This document shows positions 5,117 through 10,910 of a DNA stretch of 10,910 bases, piece by piece (position 1 is the stretch's first letter; each line of letters begins with the position of its first letter). A model generated the notes under the pieces. That model was not told the origin of the DNA and made no database searches. It saw only the letters and a program-made list of their open reading frames with translations. Both the position numbers and the translations under genes were made by a program. Source of the DNA: Lysobacterales bacterium (lineage in GTDB: Bacteria > Pseudomonadota > Gammaproteobacteria > Xanthomonadales > SZUA-36); assembly GCA_009692275.1 (NCBI GenBank), contig SHZL01000069.1, positions 1 to 10,910 of the forward strand, given 5' to 3'.

Positions 5117-6406
5117 ATGTGGCTTACGAATCATTCCCGTGCTCGCCTTACTTGCAGAGCGTGGTTGGCTGGCTTGTGCTTCAGCCTGTTCAGCCTGAGC
5201 AGCGGCGCTCTGAATGGCGCCGAAAGGCTAACACTTGACGATGCGATAGCGGCGACCCTGAGCGACAGCCCGAATCTCAAGGCCCTCGGCTTTGCCATGC
5301 GTGCCCAGGATGCCAGGGTGCTGCAGGCGAGTCTCTCGCCCAGACCGGAATTGAATGTGATCGTGGAAGATGTGTTAGGTACTGGAGTTGCACAGGGAGT
5401 CTCTGGTGCGCAGACCACGGTAAGTATTGCCTGGGTCAGGGAAGGCGATCTGCGGCAACGCCGTATCGATGTTGCCACGACCGGATCCCTGGTGCTGGCC
5501 GCCGAAGCCGACATCATGCGACTGGATGCGGCAGCGCAAACCGCCCGCTATCACATTCATGCTCTGGCCAGACAGGCTCAGCTCGCGCTCGCCGAGCAGG
5601 CGATCCTGCTCGCAGATGAATCCATTGCCGCGGTCACCCAGCGCATAACTGCAGGCACCACGCTGACTACCGAACTGTACCTAGCCAAGGCAGAGCGTGC
5701 CCGGCGCGAGCTGCGCCGCGAAGATCTCAGCCATGAGTTGCTCGGTGATTACTATTTGCTGGCATCCCAATGGGGTGATCTGGTTCCGGCTTTCGCTATG
5801 GTGGACGGTGATCTGAACTCTCTGCCGGTCGTTGCAGCCTTTGACGATTTGCTCGCCCGCATGCAACAGAACCCTGATCTTGAGCGTTTTCTGTCGGAAC
5901 AACGCCTCAACGAGGCCGAGCTGCGACTTGAACAGTACCAACGCAATGCGCTGTGGCGCTTCAATGCCGGACTGCGCCGGATGGAGCTGGACAGCAACAT
6001 GGGTTTCGTAGCAGGTGTCAGTATTCCATTAAATCGCGGCAATCAGAATCAGGGTCGCATTGACGAAGTCCGCGCGAAACTGGAAGAGACCGCAGCGTTA
6101 CATGAGGCAGCAGGCATTCGGCTGCAAACCAGCCTGTTTGTTTTATATCAGGAACTACAACACAGCCTGCACCGCGTTACCACCTTGCGCGATGACATCA
6201 TCCCGCGCTATCAGGAGGCGCTGACGGAAACCCGGCGTGCCTACGAAATAGGCCGTTCCAGTTTTCTGGAATGGATGCAGGTACAGGAGCTGTTGCTGGC
6301 TGCCAATGGTGAACTGGTAGAGGCCGGAGCCCAGGCCCTTCAGTACAACATTGAAATTGAACGCCTTACCGGAATGCGCATGCCGCAAGCGGAGTTATCT
6401 CTATGA
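5117..6406 (+). CDS. czcC: CzcC-like outer-membrane efflux protein (TolC family)
   Basis: Protein of 429 aa. The ATG at 5117 is chosen over a GTG at 4967 in the same frame: GAGGAA (5105-5110) sits 6 nt upstream, and the N-terminus then carries a signal peptide (basic MWLTNHSRARLTCRAW, hydrophobic LAGLCFSLFSLSSGA). The mature protein starts with LTLDDAIAATLSDSPNLKAL, the usual first helix of the outer-membrane efflux (OEP) repeat. It continues through long alpha-helical segments (Q/E/A/L-rich, about 140-270 and 320-425), with ARAQLALAEQ-type and RRAYEIGRSSFLEWMQVQ helices typical of CzcC. It forms the trimeric outer-membrane channel of a CzcCBA tripartite metal exporter. Its stop overlaps the czcB start (ATGA), so the two are translationally coupled. 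Confidence 0.9.
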   Translation: MWLTNHSRARLTCRAWLAGLCFSLFSLSSGALNGAERLTLDDAIAATLSDSPNLKALGFAMRAQDARVLQASLSPRPELNVIVEDVLGTGVAQGVSGAQTTVSIAWVREGDLRQRRIDVATTGSLVLAAEADIMRLDAAAQTARYHIHALARQAQLALAEQAILLADESIAAVTQRITAGTTLTTELYLAKAERARRELRREDLSHELLGDYYLLASQWGDLVPAFAMVDGDLNSLPVVAAFDDLLARMQQNPDLERFLSEQRLNEAELRLEQYQRNALWRFNAGLRRMELDSNMGFVAGVSIPLNRGNQNQGRIDEVRAKLEETAALHEAAGIRLQTSLFVLYQELQHSLHRVTTLRDDIIPRYQEALTETRRAYEIGRSSFLEWMQVQELLLAANGELVEAGAQALQYNIEIERLTGMRMPQAELSL

Positions 6407-7653
6407 CGAAAACTATGAGTGCAAAAATTGTTATGTATTTAACTCTCCAGCTCAGCTTGATACTTGGCGGGTGTCAGGAGTCCGCAGAGGAGAACCCGGC
6501 AATCCCCACGTTGGCAACGGCGCTGTCAGAAGAGCGCGGTCCGAACAACGGGCGCCTGTTGTACGACGGCGATTTCGCGCTGGAACTTGCCATTTTTGAA
6601 ACTGGCGTGCCTCCCGAGTATCGCGCCTGGGCAAGTCTGTCCGGAAATCCGCTGGCGCCGACCGAAGTAGAGTTGCGCGCGAATCTTACCCGTCTGGGCG
6701 CTGTCATCGACAATATTGGTTTTGCACCCCAAGGGGATTTTCTGCGTGGTGACATGGTGATCTATGAACCCCACTCCTTCGTCGTGGACATTGTTGCCAC
6801 CCATGCCGGGACCATTCACCGCTGGAGTTATGAAAGTTTTGAAGGACGCACCCGAATCGATCCGGCGGTGAGCGAAGCGCTGGGTATTGTCACGGCAGTG
6901 GCCGGACCCGCTGTCATTGAAGAAAACATTACCGCCTATGGCCGCATTACCATCAATACGGAAAAGATCAGTCACGTCAGCGCCCGCTTCGATGGCAATC
7001 TGGAGGAGGTGTATCGCTCCATCGGCGACCAGGTGGAGATCGGTGATCGACTGGCGCTGGTGGAAAGCAACCAGAGTTTGACACCTTACACAATTACTGC
7101 GCCACTCAGCGGCATGATCACTGAACGGCATGCCCAGCCGGGTGAACAGACCGAGGGCCGCCAGCTGTTCACCATCACAGACACCTCCACTGTCTGGGCC
7201 GACCTGTCGTTGTTCCCCGCCGATCGCTCACGCGTCGATATTGGTTCAACAGTCAGCATCAGCAGCGCTCTGACTGACGCGCCCTTGACCGGCACCATCG
7301 ATATGTTTCCACCGGTTTCCCAGACCAATCAGGCGGTCACTGCACGCGTAGTACTCGACAACGCTGATGGTCGACTGATCGGCGGTTCCTGGATCAGTGC
7401 CAAGGTCAAGGTGGCCGCGACCGAAGTGCCGCTGGCAGTGCGCCGCGAAGCGCTGCAGAACTTCCGCGATTTCACTGTGGTGTTTGCCAAAGTCGGCGAT
7501 GACTACGAAGTTCGCATGCTCGATCTGGGCCGACAGTCCGATGCATGGGTTGAGGTGTTGGGGGGCCTGGAGCCCGGTGCCACCTATGTCACGCAGAACA
7601 GTTACATCCTCAAAGCCGATGTAGAAAAGTCCGGCGCCTCTCACGACCACTAG
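6403..7653 (+). CDS. czcB: CzcB-like periplasmic adaptor (membrane fusion) lipoprotein
   Basis: Protein of 416 aa. The ATG overlaps the czcC stop as ATGA; GGAG at 6391-6394 lies 8 nt upstream. A lipobox LILGGC puts the lipidated Cys at residue 24, so it is probably a membrane-anchored lipoprotein. Residues about 45-140 hold an N-terminal extra domain (RGPNNGRLLYDGDFALELAI, with IFETGVPPEYR) common in CzcB. The lipoyl/biotinyl-like domain follows (VSARFDGNLEEVYRSIGDQV, then APLSGMITERHAQPGEQ), without a long coiled-coil hairpin between its halves. Beta-barrel and membrane-proximal domains complete the chain. The C-terminus KSGASHDH is a typical CzcB end. It links the CzcA pump to the CzcC channel and may hand over metal in the periplasm. 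Confidence 0.92.
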   Translation: MTKTMSAKIVMYLTLQLSLILGGCQESAEENPAIPTLATALSEERGPNNGRLLYDGDFALELAIFETGVPPEYRAWASLSGNPLAPTEVELRANLTRLGAVIDNIGFAPQGDFLRGDMVIYEPHSFVVDIVATHAGTIHRWSYESFEGRTRIDPAVSEALGIVTAVAGPAVIEENITAYGRITINTEKISHVSARFDGNLEEVYRSIGDQVEIGDRLALVESNQSLTPYTITAPLSGMITERHAQPGEQTEGRQLFTITDTSTVWADLSLFPADRSRVDIGSTVSISSALTDAPLTGTIDMFPPVSQTNQAVTARVVLDNADGRLIGGSWISAKVKVAATEVPLAVRREALQNFRDFTVVFAKVGDDYEVRMLDLGRQSDAWVEVLGGLEPGATYVTQNSYILKADVEKSGASHDH

Positions 7654-7662
7654 GGAATTCTC

Positions 7663-10600
7663 ATGCTGGAATCAATTATCGACTTTTCGCTGGCTCGTCG
7701 GGGACAGATTATTCTGCTGGTGGTCCTGCTGTCCGGACTGGGCGTGTGGAACTTCAGCCGTCTGCCCATCGATGCGGTACCGGACATCACCAATGTCCAG
7801 GTGGCGATCAATACCTCGGCGCCGGGATACACACCGCTGGAAGCCGAGCAACGCATCACCTTCCCGCTGGAAACCGCGATGAGCGGTATGCCTGGCCTGA
7901 GCTATACACGATCCCTGTCGCGCTACGGCCTGTCCCAGGTGACGGCCGTGTTTGCAGACGGAACTGACATTTATTTCGCGCGCCAGCAGGTCAGCGAACG
8001 CCTGACTGGTGTGCGCGAAAACCTGCCCGCGAATGTCAGCCCCAGTCTGGGCCCGATTGCCACCGGTCTTGGTGAAATTTTCATGTTCACGGTGGATGCT
8101 GCGCCCGGGGCACTGAATGCGGATGGCAGCCCGGTCACACCGATTGATCTGCGCAGCATTCATGACTGGATTATCCGCCCACAACTGCTGCGTGTGCCCG
8201 GTGTCGTGGAAGTGAATCCGGTCGGCGGTTACAAGAAAGAAATTCTCGTGGCGCCAGATCCGGAGCGACTGCTTGCCTATGGCGTCAGCAGCCAGGATTT
8301 GTTTGCGGCATTGCAACGGGACAACCTTAACCGTGGCGCCGGATTTATCGAGCGCCAGGGATCACAGCTATTGATGCGCATTCCGGGACAGGCCGAATCG
8401 CTGGACGATCTGCGCAATATCGTCGTTCTGCAAAGAGACAGCATGCCGGTGCAAGTGCGCGATGTGGCGACGGTGGAGGTTGGTCGCGAACTGCGTTCCG
8501 GCGCCGCCACCCAGGATGGCCACGAAGTGGTCATGAGTACGGTGTTCATGCTGATCGGCGCCAACAGTCGTACGGTTGCCAGTGCCACCGCAGCCCGGCT
8601 GGAAGAGCTCAAAACCAGTCTGCCGCCGGGCATTACTGTCTCGACGGTCTACGATCGCACCAACCTGGTGAACAAGACCTTGCGCACGGTGGAGAAAAAT
8701 CTGCTGGAGGGCGCACTACTGGTGATTGCCGTTCTGTTCCTGCTGTTGGGCAACATCCGCGCGGCCTTACTCACGGCGGCAGTGATTCCGGTTGCCATGC
8801 TGATGACCATTACCGGCATGGTGCAGAGCCAGGTCAGTGCCAGCCTGATGAGTCTCGGGGCGCTGGATTTCGGGCTGATCATTGATGGCAGCGTGATCAT
8901 CGTCGAGAACTGTCTGCGGCGGCTCAGCGAAGCCGGCAACAAAGGCAGGCTGGCATTGAATGAGCGCCTGGCCGTGGTGTCGGCGGCAACCCGGGAAGTA
9001 ATCAGGCCGGCCCTGTTCGGTGTTTTTATCATCACCGCCGTTTACCTCCCGATCTTCGCACTGGAAGGTGTGGAAGGAAAAATGTTTCATCCGATGGCGA
9101 TTACCGTGGTCATTGCGCTGCTCAGCGGCATGCTGCTTTCCATAACTTTTATACCCGCCTGTGTTGCGCTGCTGTTCCGGCAACCGGTCGTGGAACGCAG
9201 AAACCCGGTGATGCTGGCCGCCCATGCGCTGTATCAGCCGCTATTGAAAGTAGCGCTGCGCTTGCGCTGGCTGGTGTTGATGCTGGCGCTTGCTCTGGTC
9301 GCGTTCTGCATTGCGCTGGCCGGACAACTGGGTCGCGAATTCATTCCCAATCTGGACGAGGGCGATATCGCCATGCATGCGCTGCGCATCCCTGGCACAT
9401 CGCTCGGACAGGCAGTCAGTCTGCAACTGCAACTGGAAGAGGAGATAAAAAAGCAGCCGGAAGTAGCGCTGGTGTTTTCCAAGATCGGCAGTTCCGAGGT
9501 TGCCACCGATCCGATGCCGCCGAGTGTCGCCGACACCTTTATCATTCTGAAGGAGCGTGCATTGTGGCCTGATCCGACCCGGGAAAAGTCCCGGGTGGTG
9601 GCTGACATTGAGGCGCTGGTTACGCCCATACCGGGCAATCGCTATGAATTTCTGCAGCCGATCCAGATGCGCTTCAATGAATTGATTGCCGGCGTACGCA
9701 GTGAACTGGCAGTGAAGGTGTTCGGTGATGACTTCGATCAGTTGATTGCTGTTGGCGAGCAGATTGAAGCAGTGCTGTCCGGCGTTGCGGGCGCGGCCGA
9801 CGTCGCGGCGGAACAGGCCACCGGACTGCCGTTCATTACCATCCATCCGCGACGTGAAGTTCTGGCCCGACTGGGCCTCAGTATCAGTCATTTGCAGGAT
9901 ACGGTTGCGCTGGCGCTGGGTGGCGCCGTGGCCGGGCAATATTACGAAGGCGATCAACGATCCGACATCGTGGTCAGACTGCCGGAGAACTTGCGACAAA
10001 ATCCGGACAGCTATCGCTACCTGCCGGTCTTTCTGGATGACGGCAGTTATGTTCCCCTGGGAGAAATCGCCGACCTTGATACCGGCACCGGTTATAACCA
10101 GGTGTACCGGGAAAACGGCAAGCGTCGCGTGGTGGTTACCGCCAACGTACGCGGGCGCGATCTGGGCTCATTCGTCAGTGATGTTCAAGCAGCCGTGACA
10201 GCGGGTGTCGTCCTGCCGCCCGGTTACTGGATAGAGTACGGGGGCACCTTTGAACAACTGGAGTCGGCCATAGATCGCCTGCTAGTCGTGGTGCCCGTGA
10301 CACTGCTGCTGATCGCGATACTGCTGGTTATTGCACTCGGTTCTGTGCGCGATGCTGCCATTATATTCTCCGGCATTCCGCTGGCTCTGACCGGTGGCGT
10401 ACTGGCACTCACGGCGCGCGGGATTCCATTTTCCATATCGGCCGGTGTCGGCTTCATCGCTCTGTCCGGCATCGCGGTGCTGAATGGTCTGGTGATGCTG
10501 TCGTTCATCCGCGACCTGCGCAGGCAGGGCCTCGCGCTGGAGGATGCGATCGTTGCAGGTGCGCTTGGGCGGCTGCGTCCGGTACTGATGACTGCGCTGG

Positions 10601-10785
10601 TTGCTTCACTGGGATTCATTCCCATGGCGCTGAACAGTGGTATCGGCTCAGAGGTGCAGCGACCGTTGGCGACGGTCGTGATCGGCGGCATAATTTCCTC
10701 TACGTTGCTGACTCTGGTCGTACTGCCGGCCTTGGTTCGGTTAGTCGGTGGCCGGTCTATCGGATCAAGGGGTCAGGTTACTTGA
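7663..10785 (+). CDS. czcA: CzcA-like heavy-metal efflux RND pump with element-derived C-terminus
   Basis: Protein of 1040 aa, the normal HME-RND length. AGGGA (7652-7656) overlaps the czcB stop and precedes the ATG by 6 nt. TM1 is followed by FSRLPIDAVPDITNVQVAIN, the hallmark HME-RND start. Membrane segments lie at about 12-30, 345-505 (five), 537-555 and 870-1030 (five), with two large periplasmic domains between. The TM4 motif DFGLIIDGSVIIVEN has Asp402, Asp408 and Glu415, the proton-relay acids of CzcA-type pumps for Zn/Co/Cd/Ni. CusA-type Cu/Ag pumps have a different motif. The family's usual DGA is DGS here. It drives proton-coupled export of divalent metal from cytoplasm or periplasm. 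Residues 1034-1040 (GSRGQVT) and the stop come from repeat copy 3. The last TM helix (ending LPALVRL) is intact, so function is probably kept. Confidence 0.94.
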   Translation: MLESIIDFSLARRGQIILLVVLLSGLGVWNFSRLPIDAVPDITNVQVAINTSAPGYTPLEAEQRITFPLETAMSGMPGLSYTRSLSRYGLSQVTAVFADGTDIYFARQQVSERLTGVRENLPANVSPSLGPIATGLGEIFMFTVDAAPGALNADGSPVTPIDLRSIHDWIIRPQLLRVPGVVEVNPVGGYKKEILVAPDPERLLAYGVSSQDLFAALQRDNLNRGAGFIERQGSQLLMRIPGQAESLDDLRNIVVLQRDSMPVQVRDVATVEVGRELRSGAATQDGHEVVMSTVFMLIGANSRTVASATAARLEELKTSLPPGITVSTVYDRTNLVNKTLRTVEKNLLEGALLVIAVLFLLLGNIRAALLTAAVIPVAMLMTITGMVQSQVSASLMSLGALDFGLIIDGSVIIVENCLRRLSEAGNKGRLALNERLAVVSAATREVIRPALFGVFIITAVYLPIFALEGVEGKMFHPMAITVVIALLSGMLLSITFIPACVALLFRQPVVERRNPVMLAAHALYQPLLKVALRLRWLVLMLALALVAFCIALAGQLGREFIPNLDEGDIAMHALRIPGTSLGQAVSLQLQLEEEIKKQPEVALVFSKIGSSEVATDPMPPSVADTFIILKERALWPDPTREKSRVVADIEALVTPIPGNRYEFLQPIQMRFNELIAGVRSELAVKVFGDDFDQLIAVGEQIEAVLSGVAGAADVAAEQATGLPFITIHPRREVLARLGLSISHLQDTVALALGGAVAGQYYEGDQRSDIVVRLPENLRQNPDSYRYLPVFLDDGSYVPLGEIADLDTGTGYNQVYRENGKRRVVVTANVRGRDLGSFVSDVQAAVTAGVVLPPGYWIEYGGTFEQLESAIDRLLVVVPVTLLLIAILLVIALGSVRDAAIIFSGIPLALTGGVLALTARGIPFSISAGVGFIALSGIAVLNGLVMLSFIRDLRRQGLALEDAIVAGALGRLRPVLMTALVASLGFIPMALNSGIGSEVQRPLATVVIGGIISSTLLTLVVLPALVRLVGGRSIGSRGQVT

Positions 10786-10910
10786 TTCTGAGGATTTTTT
10801 GAACGCCTCTGACTTCCTATCTCCGCCCCACTTGGTGCACTGAACTTTTCGACCTGATGCAGCTTCAATTTCTTGTTTGAATTTATCGTTCCCGGAAAAA
10901 TCAAGAAACC
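10762..10910. mobile_element. RAYT-derived short element (REP/MITE-like), copy 3, cut by window end
   Basis: The first 149 bp of the element are seen; it differs from copy 1 at 2 and from copy 2 at 3 of these positions. The left palindrome (10762-10769 with 10781-10788) lies within the end of czcA and supplies its TGA stop (10783-10785). The right palindrome would follow just beyond the window. The near-identity of three copies implies recent spread or homogenisation by recombination. Confidence 0.85.
10765..10910 (-). pseudogene. RAYT transposase C-terminal tail, copy 3 (partial)
   Basis: The minus-strand frame enters from the window edge as RFLDFSGNDKFKQEIEAASG and ends with SSESSNLTP at the TGA (10767-10765). 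It equals the copy 2 tail except Asn for Tyr near the end. The part beyond the right end of the element is not visible, so whether a longer transposase is attached here cannot be excluded. Confidence 0.5.

Noticed and set aside
7672..8316. 214-codon minus-strand frame within czcA (and similar ones at 9241-9999 and 6526-7131)
   Set aside because: These are antisense to conserved RND and adaptor domains, with low-complexity shadow composition and no recognisable motif.
1951..10910. CRISPR array, integron attC sites or phage attachment sites as the explanation for the dispersed repeats
   Set aside because: The copies are 166 bp long, several kilobases apart, carry a coding relic, and show no integrase gene or regular spacer pattern.

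Overview
The window looks like chromosomal DNA of an environmental gammaproteobacterium. It is moderately GC-rich by eye, and its genes belong to families common in aquatic and soil Gammaproteobacteria: a SOUL heme-binding protein, a TIGR01777 epimerase and a CzcCBA metal pump. The species cannot be named from sequence alone.

Layout. (1) 1-1974: a cut-off minus-strand gene for an exported protein diverges from a two-gene plus-strand unit, a periplasmic SOUL protein followed 4 nt later by a TIGR01777-type SDR epimerase. The divergent spacer carries two opposed promoter-like motifs of identical form, TGATCY-N16-CGT. This resembles the promoter type of ECF11 (RpoE-ChrR, singlet-oxygen response) sigma factors. 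(2) 1951-2810: mobile-element debris. It holds a short RAYT-derived element, the C-terminus of an IS91-family transposase with a probable oriIS end, the last ~48 codons of a GMC oxidoreductase, and a separate 14-bp inverted repeat. (3) 2811-4397: an intact APC-family amino-acid permease. (4) 4400-4588: a second copy of the short element plus an extra half unit. (5) 4659-10785: a metal-efflux operon, made of a His-rich small exported protein (CzcI-like), CzcC (outer-membrane factor), CzcB (lipoprotein adaptor) and CzcA (HME-RND pump). (6) 10762-10910: a third copy of the short element, cut by the window edge.

The most notable structure is this 162-166 bp element, present in three nearly identical direct copies. 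Each end is a small palindrome with an 11-nt loop, and the two ends are inverted relative to each other, as in REP/BIME units. The interior stays open on the minus strand and reads as the C-terminal tail of a REP-associated tyrosine transposase (RAYT). Every copy sits directly at the 3' end of a plus-strand gene in the same orientation. Two copies supply the last seven residues (GSRGQVT) and the stop codon of unrelated proteins, the epimerase and CzcA. The copies therefore split the window into modules (permease block, czc block) bounded by direct repeats.

No CRISPR array, tRNA or rRNA was seen. No complete new defence or biosynthetic system is evident. The unusual content is the gene-tail-associated RAYT-derived element, the paired ECF-type promoters and the layered insertion scar.
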